DNA of 64,000 nucleotides from Nannobrachium achirus (GCA_963921795.1 OY997645.1:31460463-31524462), one strand, 5' to 3'; shown: positions 47,070 to 61,024, counted from the first letter of the stretch. Made by a program: numbers and translations. The notes: generated by a model from the letters alone, not told the origin.

Positions 47070-49479
47070 TTACAAAATGAGGGGCAGAATGATCTTGCAG
47101 ACAGACTGACCATGTGCAGGATAGCCACAAATCATGATATTTGCAGATAGGAGATTTTGCATTTTGGCCATCGTTTTGATGATGGAAAATATCATCCTTT
47201 CAATCTATTTATTTATGTATTCAATCATTCATTCATTTGCCACTTCTGTAGCAAAATGATGGAGTGTTCGTGAAGTTAAGTAGCATAAAGAATCAACGAG
47301 TCCCTCACACACTAATGGTGACAGCTGTTGCTCTGTTAGTCCTCTCAGCAAAGGTCAGACAGATAATGCTTCACCTGATGGTGTGTTCAAGTTTGAAGCA
47401 GCTGGGAACATTTGAATAATACATTTGAACAAATGTGTAAATAGTATTTTCCTTCTAACTACCGTACATATTTTCGAAAACGTTGACATCTCCAGTCAGA
47501 AATGATATTTCAACAAATGTCAGGTGTTACTGTTGGGAGTGTTTACTCAAAACTAGGTCATTATGTACTTGAAATGTTTATCTCTCTGTAGGACCCTCAA
47601 CCAGTGTAGTGTGTGTTTGTGGCTGTGACAATTACCTGCAGCATTATAGCACTTAATAGGAAGCATACCCCACGGTTGGCAACGTTGCTTTTAAAGCTCA
47701 GGGATTTGGTTGCCAATTTAAATGTATTACAGAGCACCCACCTTCCAATGCTCTTTAGGATATCTTTATTTATATTTTTGTATAATTGTTTACAACGGGC
47801 CAGTGCCATGACCACATCCCCATCCTCTCCCTCAGTCCTAGCCAACAGCAGAGGTTGTCCTCCCTCTGATTGTATACTGTCGTTTTAATACTGCTGTCTC
47901 CACCATCGTACCTTCCTGTCAGCTCTTATACTGCAACACAGCTGCAGCTGATACATTTAATAATGGGTGGGTTAGATTTAGATGTGTCACTGTGCTACTA
48001 ATGACACATACTGTTGACGTGTCCTATAGCGAGCACATTGGCACACCTACATAAATCTAACACACCCGTTAACAATTCTGTTAGCTGCATACATCACGTG
48101 TACTGAACGGTACTGAAGGTCAGCTAGACATGTTTTTACCCTTTACAAGAAAACAAATTTCATTCACATTCAATTAAGACCCCTTTTTCTTTTACTATGA
48201 AATGGTTAAATGTTATTAGAAATACAAAATGTATTTTATTTTAAAAATACATTAATTTCAATAATTACATTTTATTACATTCTTGTCAAGTGAAAACTGT
48301 TTTCTTTGTTAAAAAGAAAAGAGTAGCCTATTTGATCTTCAAATGGTATTTCCTCCCCCCCAAAACTGAAAATGGGTGTCTCTCCTCTTAACCTCGTTCT
48401 CCTTTATTTCTTCCCACACACTATTGTGCTGTAACTACAGTACCTAGCTTCGGATGGCCATAAGGGATTACTATTAAGATTATTGCCTATTTCAAAGCCA
48501 AGCAATTACTGCTCCACACAGTTGTTCACACTGTAACCTGCTTTAAAATGTGTCTGCTTCCAACTGGACTTTCTGCTTCCAACTGGACTCCAGCTACTGT
48601 ACATCCAAATAGCTAGCTTGGATTTATCAGACAGGAGTGGTTGGTTAGGGAGCAATTAGCATGCCTTTTCATAACCATATATTTAGAGGAGCCCGGCACT
48701 GTCAAACAGATCGGAGAGATCCAATTAGTGTTTGGATTTTACAGCAGTCAAAACTCGGCACACTATTCACACACGTGTGCTTTGTCTCTAAATACCTATT
48801 AATGCTTTGGAATGATGGAAGTAGCTATGTTTGGTGGAAATAAATATTTGATTGAAGACCCTTTGGGAACCAGGCGTTCTGTCATCAGCCTGTTCACCAG
48901 AGTTGGATATGTAAATGACGTTGCATTGTTAGTTTAACAGATGAAAATCCTTGTTGTATTGTAATGAGGCCATAATGAGAATCGTGTTTGTGACAGTTTT
49001 GACAATCTGGTTTACTCTCAGGCAGCGTTTTATTTTGTTTGTGTTCCAAGATACTACTAACTATCTAGCCGGCAATAAAGGGAAGCTATGGGATTCTTTG
49101 ACATTGCTGGATTATTAGCCTAAAGTGAACCAGAAGTGTCTTAGACATGGATGTAGTTATTGTAGTGCCCTGTTATTATTTCTCTGAAAATGTGCAATGA
49201 TCGATCTTTGATGTCTTATCTCTCCAGATGTAAGGAGTAATGGGCCGTTCACTCCAAGCACTATAACTATGACTATAATAATAGATTTAATATCATTCTA
49301 ACCCATGTGGGTGGCAGAGTTCACACCACAACACAAACAAGACAATGGTGAACTATATAGTTATATAGCCCTCTATAAAATGTATACTTCCAATCCATTC
49401 ATAAAGTAACAACACTGTGCTTCAGTGTCAAACATGGAAGAAGAAGCAGCCAATCCATTGGTGCTTGTTACGTGTTTGT
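47070..49479. other. No gene seen; longest repeat-poor stretch of the window (2.4 kb)
   Basis: No recognised repeat ends apart from the GCAGATAGGAGATTTTG word at 47141. Open frames 47597-47888 on both strands have no domain. Segments such as 48640-48780 (GAGCAATTAGCATGCC, GATCCAATTAGTG) look like possible conserved non-coding sequence, but that is only an impression. Confidence 0.45.
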
Positions 49480-50376
49480 TGTCTCCACCAGCCGAAGGCT
49501 GAGGGAGAGTATGTTTTCCCCTCCGTCCGTCCGACCGTCCGTGCGTCCGTCCGTGCGTACGTCCGTGCGTCCGTGCGTCCTCGCAGTTTGTGAGCGCCTA
49601 ATCTCAGTCGCTGTTGGCCCGGTCGCTGCCAAAGTGAGCACACACATTCCCTGGAAGCCAATCTAGAACCTCTGCCCTAAATTTTTCAAATGGGCCTTTT
49701 CTAGCGCCACCTAGTGGCCGATGTTCGCAAAACACATTTCTGTGCACTACTCTTACAGATTTTGTCCAAAAATCCTACAAATCGGTAGGCAGTATCTCGA
49801 CAGTCATGTGATCGACACGGATCTGTCCGATTTTGCATATTACATCCTGATTGGCTAAGATTGGCTTCCAAAGTTTGTGGGATCGAGCCGTTTTGAACAA
49901 AATGCCTCAAATCACAAACGCAAAGTGCAATTATCATGAAATCGCGCACACACGTTCCCACTAGGCCGAGGAAGAAATGCCACTTATTTTTTTTTTAATC
50001 AGCCTCATGGTGGCGCTATAACAGGACGATTTGTGGTTTTACCTATAACTCCACCGATCAGTTTCAAACTTTGTAAGCGCACTCCCTAGAAGCTAAGGAT
50101 AAACCTTTGCCCTGCCTTTTTCACATAAGCCTTTTATAGCGCCACCTTTGGGCCGACTTATGTAAAACACATTTTTGGATATTACTCCTTGAGATTTTAT
50201 CCAAAAATCACGCAAATCGGTACACAGTATCTCTATAGTCATGTGATCAAGTCCGATCCGTATGATATTTCATATGCCATCCTGAGTGGCTAATATTAGT
50301 TTCCAAAGTTTGCAGGATTGCACCACCAGGACGCACAGTCTGGTGGAGACCTGTGCTCGGAAGAGCACTGCTTCTA
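49480..50376 (+). mobile_element. HINE-like element, family C, copy 2
   Basis: T|TGTCTCCACCAGCCGAAGG start, CGTCCGTGCGTCC array, body nearly the same as 20877-21730, then the jump to CACCACCAGGACGCACAGTC, CTGGTGGAGAC, stem GTGCTCGGAAGAGCAC and TGCTTCTAG|T. Lacks about 270 bp of the copy-1 body before the 3' end. Confidence 0.75.
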
Positions 50377-51464
50377 GTTCCATATGCGTTAGTGTTAGGC
50401 TATAGTACAGTAGCCATAATAAGCGTCATCAAGTCCCCCAGCAAAGTAGGTGGCTATGAACACGGAAGTAGGGCACTTGGTGTATGTTATGACATGTGTC
50501 TGACATCTGTACTTGACAGTATGAGTAAAAGCCCTTGTTTGTTGTCTACTTTGTTGTCAACATAACAATCTTTTATGATAAAGATTTGATCACTTCTGAA
50601 TCACTGCTCTGTGCATGTGTCAAATACAAGCCAATATGACTAAATTAGTTGATGAGTCTCATAAACCACTAAAAGCACATGCAGTACTGTGCTTTCAACA
50701 CAACAATGCTCATGAAATTAAACATTTTTTTTAGCTGAATGTGCACAATAACTTTTCCTTCTTCGTTTTTTCCTAAAAGAAATTCAGTGCCACACAATGA
50801 AAGAGTTATTCTGTTTGAAGTAGTGTCCATCAAATAACTAGGCTAATACCAGCCAAGCCTGACGTGTCACGTTGTGGATAATTGGAAAATTGCATGCAGG
50901 TCTACTTTGATGTTTGATGATGTGTGTCTAGTTTGGCCCGATCAGATTGAAATTGACAGCTGCATGGTGATTCCAGTATGTAAAACTGAGGTGTGTTCTT
51001 CTCATCATAATGGACATGACGGAAACAACAGTAGAATGAGAGAGACTATCACTAATCATTTTTATCAGAAATGTGAATGGGAACTGTTTGGCAATTAGCA
51101 ATTGAGAACTGCAACATCACATGCAGTGCTATTAGTGTTCAGCTTCATGTGCTATGCTGTGCTCTTTTGACCATGTTGCAGTGTGCTGGAATGTTTTGTA
51201 ATGGAATTCAAAAGTGTGCTACACTGAGCAAATTAGACATATACATTTATACCTCACATAGCTAATCTTTCATGCACTGATGGGTATACTATCTGTTCTG
51301 GGATTTAGTACTCTGAGATCAGATAGTGTCAGAGAAGCTAATCTTCATGAACATGGACAGTAATGCTCTGGTCGTGACCCTTTGGTGTATTCATGCAGAT
51401 ACCTTACTGTAGGTCAGAAACATTGTAGACCTAACTGCCAGCACTGTACACAAGGTGAAATAGG
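50377..51464. other. No gene seen; repeat-poor
   Basis: No termini or exons recognised; short open frames only. Confidence 0.5.
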
Positions 51465-51472
51465 CTGATATG

Positions 51473-51596
51473 TAGGGATGCAACGATGTGACGGTTATGG
51501 TTGATAATCGATATATGTGTAATTGTGTATATATATACAGCGGAAAAAGGCATATAATATCCCAATATAAACAGCTTGAATGTTGAATGTAGCATT

Positions 51597-51654
<58 letters not shown>

Positions 51655-51826
51655 GCAGCCCTCATCATCACAAGGCCTTTTCAGCATCCCATTCAAACAT
51701 AATTATTATAAAATAAAATATTGGTTAAAACTCATATTATTTTCATAGCAGTTCGATACCGATATAGCATTTTAAGGCCAACATCGGCCGATACCGATAT
51801 AATGACCCATTAATGGTACATCACTA
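51473..51826 (+). mobile_element. hAT-type MITE with (AT)n inside
   Basis: Starts TAGGGATGCAACGATG and ends AATGGTACATCACTA. CTGATATG before and TTGATATG after agree at 7 of 8. Contains an (AT)n array at about 51598-51652 and GATACCGATAT words. Confidence 0.72.
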
Positions 51827-51834
51827 TTGATATG

Positions 51835-52424
51835 ACTTGTGATCTGCCAATAGAGGTCTATTACATAAACTCACTGTACATCTTCCTACCGGTATATCAA
51901 CAAAGATATAAAGGCAACCTAGAGCTCTGCATAGTTGAGCAGCATGGCTCATCGCCAGGTCACCTCAGTGACCTAAAATAGGACTTGAGATAAGCTTTCA
52001 AATGCAACCAATCTATTACAATGAAGTTCAGTTATGAGCTAATGTACAGTACATCAATTGTTTTATTCCATCATTGTACAACAACGTGTTCATTACTCCT
52101 TGACCTTGACCACCAAATTCACTCCATATATTGAGTTAGAGATCTATTTGCATTGGTTTTGTTATGATTTGACACGGCTTCATTCACAAACTGCATACAG
52201 TAACGTCAAGAGCTAAACATTGTACACAAAAGCATACCTGGTAACATTGCTAGAAAAACTCCTTTTAGTCCTTCGAGCTATATTTTGGAGGCTACTATGT
52301 TCAGGCTCATTGTTGGAGAGAGTAACAATTGCACTCCTTTGCGGTATTTGTCACTGTATATTTGATCTAGAGCATAATGAGGTATCGCATATGCATTTAT
52401 AACCCATTCTAAGTATCAGGAGCA
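51835..52424. other. No gene seen
   Basis: Unique sequence; nothing recognised. Confidence 0.5.
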
Positions 52425-52581
52425 GTGGGGGTGCTACAGGGCAGCGCCTCTGCGAGCATTTAGATGTTAAGTATCTTGCTCAAGGACACCTCGACACATT
52501 GTCGGGACCAGGAATCTAACCTGGGACCCTCTGCCTCTCAGGCAGGCTCTCTCTAACCAGTCAGCTATGGCCACCCTATGA
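52425..52581 (-). mobile_element. tRNA-derived SINE
   Basis: The minus strand has CATAGCTGACTGGTTAGAGA (A box) and CAGGTTAGATTCCTG (B box), then GTGTCCTTGAGCAAGATACT, a body I remember as widespread in teleosts. A related, older copy lies at 53721-53831. Confidence 0.7.
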
Positions 52582-52930
52582 GCTATGGTTGGACAGTGGC
52601 ACGGTGAAGACCAACATCCTTTGTGTGAAGATAGAGAAGTTTAGACATACGGTTAGACTTAAAGCCGCACAATTAATCGCAGGTCATTTAAAATCATCAT
52701 GTTATGTTTAGCACTTAACTCAACCGTCTTTTTTGGTCAGCTGTGGCACCTTGCTCTATTCTCCTTAGAATTACACAAGGGTTAATAGAATGTCAGCAGA
52801 GTGTTATACAGGCTCACAGAGGCAAAATAAAAAAAACACTGTGGACAACCTTTTGTCTGAAGATAAAGTTACAGGGGAGCTCAATGTGCAAAATAGGCAT
52901 TTAAAATATTATAAAAAAACACATTACACA
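52582..52930. other. No gene seen
   Basis: Unique sequence between SINEs. Confidence 0.5.
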
Positions 52931-53035
52931 TTTTTTTATGCCTTTATTGATAGGACAGTAGACTGACAGGAAATGTGGAGAGAGATGGGGGAGTGACACG
53001 CAGCAAAGTTGTCGAGATCGGGACTCGAACTTGCA
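52931..53035 (-). mobile_element. tRNA-derived SINE, GGACTCGAACC family, copy 3 (truncated)
   Basis: CCTTTATTGATAGGACAGTA...GTGACACGCAGCAAAG and GGGACTCGAAC (B box complement, 53021-53032) match the other copies. It stops near the B box where a hAT fragment begins. Confidence 0.65.
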
Positions 53036-53041
53036 ACACAC

Positions 53042-53190
53042 TAAAAAGTACAATATTTTTCTCTTGAGATGTAGTGGAGTAGAAGTAAAACTATTGAAAA
53101 TTGGAAATACTCCTGTCTAGTAAAGAATCCTCAAAATTGTACTTAAGTACAGTATTTTAGTAAATGTACTTAGCTACTTTACACCACCAA
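53042..53190 (-). mobile_element. hAT-type fragment, CAGTGGTGTAAAGTA family
   Basis: GTAGTGGAGTAGAAGTAAAA...GTACTTAAGTACAGTA and TTAGCTACTTTACACCACC. One end only; the other half is missing. Confidence 0.65.
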
Positions 53191-53720
53191 GTAGCAGAAC
53201 GTAATACTCCTACAACATCCCTCCTCCACGACTGCTGTTTTCTTAGACAGACAATGCTGTTTCTCAGCTGCTGAGCAAGCCAGTGCTGTTATCCGTCTCT
53301 GTAGCCTATCTCATCGCTGTGGGCACAGTGCTGTTTTTGATCTCCACACAGTGGGCTGCTGAAAGCCACCAGGGTCAGCCATCTATTATTTAATTAGCCT
53401 GTTTTTTGCGAATAATAGTCTGATTGGAACTCTTATCTACCACTCTTGCCTCTATCCAACTAAGTCTGGTCTATGTGTGAGCATTAACTCTAGTCTAGAG
53501 ATATATGTTGGCCACATTAAATACTTTATGTTACAGTAAATGCTTTAAGCACTCTTGAAGACAGGCTTTCGTAATTGGAACTGCTCGTGAAAAAGTAGGT
53601 GCTGCAGTCTCAGTGAATTAACTGATGAATGAAGTGTTGTCTTTTACGGTTTTCCATGTTCACAATAAACGCCCCAAATCTCAGCTTGCAGGATACAGCA
53701 TATACCGGTAGGCACCAACC
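53191..53720. other. No gene seen
   Basis: Unique sequence; nothing recognised. Confidence 0.5.
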
Positions 53721-53831
53721 TGCTCGTCAGGAGCAGTTATTGGTGTCTTGCTAAAGGACAGTTTGACGCTAACCCAGGGGGAGCCACATATCAAACCGGG
53801 AACCTTTCAATTCTCCCAAGCATTCGCTCTA
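53721..53831 (-). mobile_element. tRNA-derived SINE relic
   Basis: TTGGTGTCTTGCTAAAGGAC and CAAACCGGGAACC on the + strand resemble the 52425 SINE. The tRNA head is decayed. Confidence 0.5.
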
Positions 53832-54382
53832 CTTCGCTCTATTCGCTTCTAAAACATTTTCATGTCAAGGCCCCCCAAAATTGATACGTATCAGGCCACA
53901 GACCATGGATTTTGTGCCAGGGAAGATTCTTGCTGTTAGATGAGATTCAGTATATACTGTAGATGGGGAGATACAGTGAGTGTACAGAGTGAAATATAGT
54001 GTGATTATAATAGTCATTCTCTCATTGAGTTAACTTCTGGCTGGTGAGATAATAGTGTAATTAAACTGTTACTCATTTAGCTGGGGACCCTCTTCAACCC
54101 CCTCAAGGACCCCTGGGTCCACTTTGAGAGAAGTACAGTATTATCAGTCAGGGTTTGATTTGCTTCGGAGGATGGGGGGAAAGCCTTGCTTGCCTATTTC
54201 TTTTAATAGCAGATCTACAAGCTCCCTATAGCATGTGAGCTTGTAGATCAGTTATTTTCTCAATTTGTCGTACGATGAAGTATACAGTATGTGATTAAAA
54301 TGTTCCCCTCTGTTTTTTGTTTTGTTTTTCTTTTACAAATTGAACCCTTCCTGATTTTGTATTTTACTGTGTCTGTTTTCAG
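53832..54382. other. Decayed hAT-like sequence, hairpin, and splice acceptor region of exon 2
   Basis: 53855-54135 contains CATGTCAAGGCCCCCCAAAA and CAAGGACCCCTGGGTCCAC, phrases of the CAGTGGTTCTCAAAC family. A hairpin lies at 54203-54259. The acceptor tract TGTGTCTGTTTTCAG precedes exon 2. Confidence 0.5.
54203..54259. repeat. Hairpin module, copy 17
   Basis: AATAGCAGATCTACAAGCTC and GAGCTTGTAGATCAGTTATT surround CCTATAGCATGT. It lies 124 bp upstream of ncam1 exon 2. Confidence 0.78.
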
Positions 54383-54457
54383 TTTCTTTGGAGGTGGAGA
54401 TCACACCCAGGCAGGGTGAAATCAGTCTCGGAGAGTCCAAATTCTTCTTGTGTGACG
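54383..54457 (+). CDS. ncam1: ncam1 exon 2: start of Ig domain 1
   Basis: The 75-bp exon follows the acceptor tctgttttcag and ends before donor GTAAGC. It takes one base from the preceding exon and leaves one for the next (phase 1 at both ends). The frame reads SLEVEITPRQGEISLGESKF then FLCD, the first beta strands of Ig1. The cysteine in FFLCD is the first Ig1 disulfide cysteine. Mammalian NCAM1 has a very similar segment (QGEISVGESKFFLC) just after the signal peptide, in an exon I remember as the same size. The signal peptide must come from an upstream exon; none is visible in 1-54382. Confidence 0.92.
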
Positions 54458-57400
54458 GTAAGCTTACCAACACTAATCTAATCTCACTGTGAGTTTAACC
54501 AATCCTTTGTTCATCATTTCCATTAAAACCACAACTCAGGATATTAACCACTTTATACCTGGCATTGAAAGTCTTTAAAGATGAAGTGCCATGATTTTTC
54601 CCCCTAAAACATGATTATCAGGTATTATGATTATACTAGAAGGAAGATGTTTTGCAAAAAAGTGTACAGAAAGAGTTAAACTATGTGGCCACACCCACCA
54701 GTTCATTAAGTATGCCTGGTTGTCATGGTGGGTGGTGACCCAGCTGAAGTTAGCCACACCCACAGTGTTGGGTGAATGGTAAAGGGGGAGGGGATGATTA
54801 TATGATGGCATTTTATCTGTGTTTTTGGATCGGCACCTTTGACCCACAAGGTGTCAGCCTCCAGGAAGAAACCCAAATACAAAGGGAATACATAATAGCT
54901 CATAACAACCACACCAGGGGGTCTAATGAAGTACTGTCAACCTCCTAAACACATGAAAACTAGAAAAAGTACAAAACTATGGCACCGCGGGGAAAAAATA
55001 ATAACTGAAAATAGAGAAAATTGCTGATTTACGTCTTAGTTAACCAATGTAACTCAAGTTAACAGTTGCCAGTAAGTGAGTTTACATGTTGCTTTTTTCC
55101 TCTGTGCTCAGTTCTTGGTGTCGCTAAACACATAGACTGGTTTGGACCCAGCGGGGACAGGATAGAACCCAACAGGCCAGACATCACCGTGACCCGCAAC
55201 GATGAGTCCTCTTCCACACTCACACTTTATAAAGCTGGGACTGACAATGCCGGGACATACAAGTGTGTTGCTACAAATGGAGATCAGCAAGCTGAGTCAA
55301 CGGTCAACGTGAAAATCTACCGTAAGCACCTGTCTATGCATGTTCTTTGAATCTAGTAGTGGTGGAAAAAGTACTAATTTGTTTTTACTTGAGTAAAAGT
55401 GTCAATACTGCAATGTAGACGTCTGGAATTCAAAATGCACTTGAGCAACAGTACAAAAGTATTGGTATCAAGTATCAAAAGTAGAAACTAATCATTAAGC
55501 AGAATGTCCCATTTCACGAGTTTCACAAGTTTTCAAATGTATAAAATGTATTAAAATCTTTTGAAAGTAGCAGATACAAGCTCACAATGCATCGCATTCG
55601 CAATGCATTGTGAGCTTGTAGATCGGCTATATATGGCTGAAATGTATACAAAAGTGGAAAAAATACCTAAAGATTGTTTAAGTACAGTACTTCAGTACTT
55701 AGTTACTTTACACCACTGTTATCCAGTAAGTGAGTGTTCTAAGCACCTGCAATGCACTCATATATTTATTTTGGGTGCTAACGATTTCTTAAAATGGAAG
55801 TTCCAGCCATCAAAGTTAGCGTATAGAGAAACAAATCCTTTGTTTTGAAGGCATACAGCTGTATTTTATTGACCGCTCAAGGGTAACATGCTCTTTCCCT
55901 TTCTTTTCAAGTGAAAATGGATTTTATTTTCATCCGTTCAATAAACCCATTGAAGATTGTTAGAGGTCTGCTTAATGATCCTGTCTATTGTGCACTCTTT
56001 TTGAGTAATGGCTTTTATTTCCCGTGCATACCAAGCATCAGCACAAGTCAAGTCCATCACACTTTAAATCTTCAGATTTTCTAAACTGAAACTTCCAGTG
56101 TTATTTATCTAGAAAGAGATTGTGGCATGCCAATTGAACGGTTCCTCAAGCTAAATAGAAGCTGGAAGTACATTATACCAGTAGTGTGGGCTCCTTATAT
56201 GTACCATATGAACACATACTGTAGGTTGTGCATATTATTGTTAAAATAGTAATTGATTTATACCGTTTGCTAAAAGAATGACATTTCAGGGGCTGGTTTT
56301 GACAGGAAAATTATTTTATCTTGAAAATATAGTGTGGTAAACATTATTCTAAATCAGCTTCAAACGTGATCAATATTAGGGGGTAGAGTAGCTATACACA
56401 TGAGGTTGTAAATGTTTTAATGTTTAGCTGTTCTGTGACAATATAACTACATTGGCTGCTGAGCACTATTTACTGTACATGCAATGTTTGAATGTCATGT
56501 TATTATTATTATCAGTAGCAGTAATATAGCAAATAGTGATATTGGAGGTAGTATTTGTATTGTTATTACTATGGTATTAATCTAGTACTATTCTTTGCAA
56601 AGTCCAGTAAACTAAAGCCTGAGTTATACTAAGTTGAACGTGGTTGTCATGCACTGAAAAGTGCCGATCTACAAGCTCACAATGCATCGCATTGCGACAC
56701 GTTGTGAGCTTATAGATCTGCTATTATCTGTTTGCGTGCGGCAATTACACGCAAGTAAATATAACTCGGGCAAAAGATATAACAAAGCTTTCGTCTCTAA
56801 ATACAGTAGGCCCACTGACTAGATTAGTTTCACTGATACAGGAGACTCCACTGGAGGTGCATCTTTGTCCAAAGTGCAGTACAGGATGAAATAGATGATG
56901 GCCACCACTGATAGTGCCATTCAAAATCTGCAGGTGGCATGGTGTGACCCCCATGGGGCTGTGTGTTAAACAACACCACCAATTCTCACATAGCATCAAA
57001 GATTCAATATATTAATGCATTAAGACCTGAAAAATACCTAAACATTTCTTCTCAATCCTAATCGTTTTCAGAAAAACTTATGTTTCTTTATCTGTGGTGC
57101 TCAGCGTTTTTAATGTCAAGGTCTTGATTCACCAGAATCCTGGATGGCTTGATTCTAGGCTTAAAAGAATTGGTATAAATATTTTTGTAAAGGTCTATGG
57201 GGAAAATGAATGGGAGATTTTTTTCAGTGGCACCAGTAAACCACACCTACTTGCTATGACCTATTGTTACATTAATTATAAAAAAAGAAATCACAGTGGA
57301 GTTTTGCTTGAAATATATGAAACCACTGATTTAATGTCTTTCCTGTTACATTGCAGAAAAGATAACCTTCACAAATGCCCCCTCGCCTCAAGAGTTTAAC

Positions 57401-60400
57401 GAAGGGGACAACGCCATCATTGTCTGTGATGTCATCAGTACGCCTCCTCCTACCGTCCTATGGAAACACAAAGGGAAAAAAGTGGAGATGAAAAAGGATG
57501 GTAAGAATAAGATCACCATTCAGGATGGCATTAGCAGTATTTCACGTTTATTCGTCACATGTGTCAGCCCCTGTCATTTGTTTTCACTCAGCCATACTAG
57601 TTCCCTCTCAGCTGTCAAGTTCTTTGTTCCGCACAGCAGTTCTCTGACAAATGATAAATTATGGCATCTGAATAAGAATATTGAGTTCACTTACTATACA
57701 GGTGCAGTTTTCCAAGAGTCTGTGCATCCAAATGTCTAAAGTGTGCTTTTACTGTGGATGGTTTTATAAATGTGGCATCTGTCCAAAGCTGGATATTATA
57801 GTCATCATTTCGAAGACATTTTTCAAGGCTGCATAGTTTTGGAGATCTGGCGTCGCTAGGACAGACAACAAAAATGCAGTTTGAAGCTTGTAAATCTTAA
57901 TCAAACCGACGTGTAATCCATCACACCAGAACATGATCACACTGTGAATACTAGCTATCTTGGAGACAAGATGGGGCATACAGTACAAACATGATACCAA
58001 CCTTAACTGTAAAATATATTGCAAAGCAAAGCCCACAAAGAAAGAAAGACCAAGAATTGATATAACCACCTTATATACTACATATACTTGGTATACACCA
58101 AATCTCTTACCTGAAAATAGCAGATCTACAAGCTCACAATATATATATATTTTTTTTTTATATTGTTTATTGGATTTTCCATTGGTGCATTTGAAATCAA
58201 AGATGGTACAGACAAGTAATAGCTTCCTCTCTAGTGTAATCCACCAAATACAAAATTGCAATAAAGGGAATGAATTATCACTCCAAAACACTTAAAGCTA
58301 TACTATGGAAGTTGCTCAACTACTGGTCAGTAGCGGTATTGCTTTTTTCGTCCGTTTTTCGCCCGGAGTCGCCGCGGACAACCAGAACGGGGTCGCGCAA
58401 CCACCGCGACCGCCTCCGCCTCGCCAATACGAATCCGTAGAGCCGTCTCCCGTCATTTTTAGACCAGGATTGGGGGAGTAACAGGCAATATTCCTCCACC
58501 AACGTAAGCACTGTTGCTGACGGAAGCTACTTCCTGAAGAGACGGCAAGACGCGCTGTGATTGGCCGGTAGTGTATGATCCGCGCTGTGATTGGCCAACG
58601 TATATACGACGTATATGGATGATGCAGATGACGCAATTTTGCCGGGAAATCCGGTCCCCGGCGAGGATCATAGAAAACATATTTACAGAAGGCTTTAGGG
58701 GCTGAAATTAACGGAGTTGGGGTTCTAAAACTTTAGCGATTTAATAGTTAGGACAATTCTAAGATTAGTTTTATTGGAAAAGTTACATTGTATGGCTTTA
58801 AAACATACGGAGAATACATGATCAATAAAGCATATGACTTGGATCTCATTGCCATAGCGAGGGTAGGGAAAGCTAAATCTATGTTTTTGTTGTTGTTTTC
58901 TTCTTACAGAGAGTGGGCGGTACTCTCCTGTATGTATCTTTTCCTGTATTGACACACAGCAGACAAAAGCTAAAAGGGAAAAAGTGAAGGGGATGCTGCT
59001 GGTGCTGTCAGGATTTCATCCTGGGCTGGTATATAGGCTATATGTGTTTGTGGTGGGAAGCATATCGTCGTTGTCGGGTGAAAACCTTGTATGTCCAAAA
59101 CCGTTCGTTTTGCATTTTTCATTTTAAAAATGATCTAAACTAGTGAAAACAGCCGATCTACAAGCACACAACGCCTCGCACTGCGAGGCGTTGTGTGCTT
59201 GTAGTCCTGCTGTTTTCACTACTTTTGTGCGACAGCCTTTTACGATGAAGCAGGGCTTTACTTTGCGAAAGAACGTACACATTTGAAACTTGGAGATACG
59301 AGGTTTCCACCCGACAACGACGATATTCTTCACTAGACCAGGCGTGAAGATATATATCTGTATCTATAATTTAATATAAATAGCATTTCCCTTGCCTGTT
59401 AACGTGCTTCTTTTGCAGCCATGCTCCTGAGCTTGCTGTGTGTTGTGTTCTGATGTAAAATATTCATTATATTTTAAATGTGAAAATGGCAGAGTTTAGC
59501 TCCCACGTATCCTTCACACTAAACAATAAAATGTAATGTGGAATATTGTTATGGCTGGCTGAAAAATAATAACTCACAACCCTTGAGTGGTTTATAATAG
59601 TATTTTTGAATTACTGCAGTACATGATTAAAATTGGTTCACTATTCATTTCTAACTGAACTAGGTCGTGCTGATTTTCCACTGTTATGGCAATATTTTCT
59701 TTTATTCTTTTTTCCTCTTTGTAGAACTGTGCGGAACCACTTTCATGGCATTAATATGATTTGTTTGTAAAGCTCATAAGTCAGTATAATCAGCCAGAAG
59801 TGTTAGATGGTGGTATCCCACATTCTTCATTTTCTTGGTTTCTGTTTATTACATACAAATATTGACATAAAGGTGTCCTTGTTAACTAATGCTTTGAGTC
59901 CTTCGTAAGCACATTGTCAATATGCTAGAAATGGTGTTGGAGCCAGTGATAATAAAATAATTTGGTCTATTCAGAGATACCAGACAATCCACATAATGAT
60001 TTGGATCTCACATGCTTCATTGTTGTTAATGGCGATAAAACCCATCTTCATATAATTAACTTGTCACTCAAGAGGTTTACTTAATTGCTTTAAGATATTA
60101 TCCCTGGGAATGTAACATCCCTAGCTAAATTATATTCACTCACATTCTGATTGCTCTCAGTTCGGTTCAAGATACTGGGTAACAACCACCTTCAGATCCA
60201 TGGCATCAAGAAGACAGATGAGGGCTTGTATACCTGCGAGGGCCGCCTCATGTCCCGCGGTGAGATCGATCTACGGATTATCAAGGTCATTGTCAATGGT
60301 GAGCCCTCCTTTCTCCTCTCTTTACATTTCTGTCATCTTCACTGGAGTCTGCACCTTTGTATGCGGTGCATGTCCTGTGACCCTTTTATGATTATGCCGG

Positions 60401-60961
60401 ACGCAGCGCTTGTGCTCAAACAACTGCTGTTGTCTTAGCTAAGCTGCAAGGTCCATAGAAGCAAGCAGGATCAGTGGGGTGATCATTTATTTACCCTACA
60501 ACTCCATCCAATGTTGACTTACATGTGTCTCTCTCTCAGGCACGTGCACACATAGACATCAAAGGGGGCTTGAGCCCCTGCCCTTTTATCCGTCTGTAAA
60601 AAGTGCTCTCTCCAGACCATGAATGCAGGTTTTACTATGGTGAAAGAAGGGCAAATGCCCTCTTTCCATGCCATACCTGAAGGCAGCATTCAAGAGAATT
60701 GCCTTTTCTAAACTCTCCTGAACTTGAAAGCAGCATCTTATGTTGAAAGAATTGCCCTCTCTGTGTAGAAATCCATACCGTTACGCCACATCTCCAGTAT
60801 TGACTTGATAATGCTTAGTTCAGTGTGGTATCAAGCACTGAAAATAGCCGACCTCCAAGCTCGGAGGTCTGCTTGGAGGTCTGCTATTTTCTATATTTCC
60901 ACCAAAAAGGCCCTTTTAGAAAAGTCAGCCTCTGCCTCTCTAATATTCTCTGCACGTCCCT

Positions 60962-61024
<63 letters not shown>

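Noticed and set aside
57764-58291. 175-residue minus-strand open frame
   Set aside because: Lies in ncam1 intron 4, antisense, contains a half hairpin and AT run, and shows no recognisable domain.
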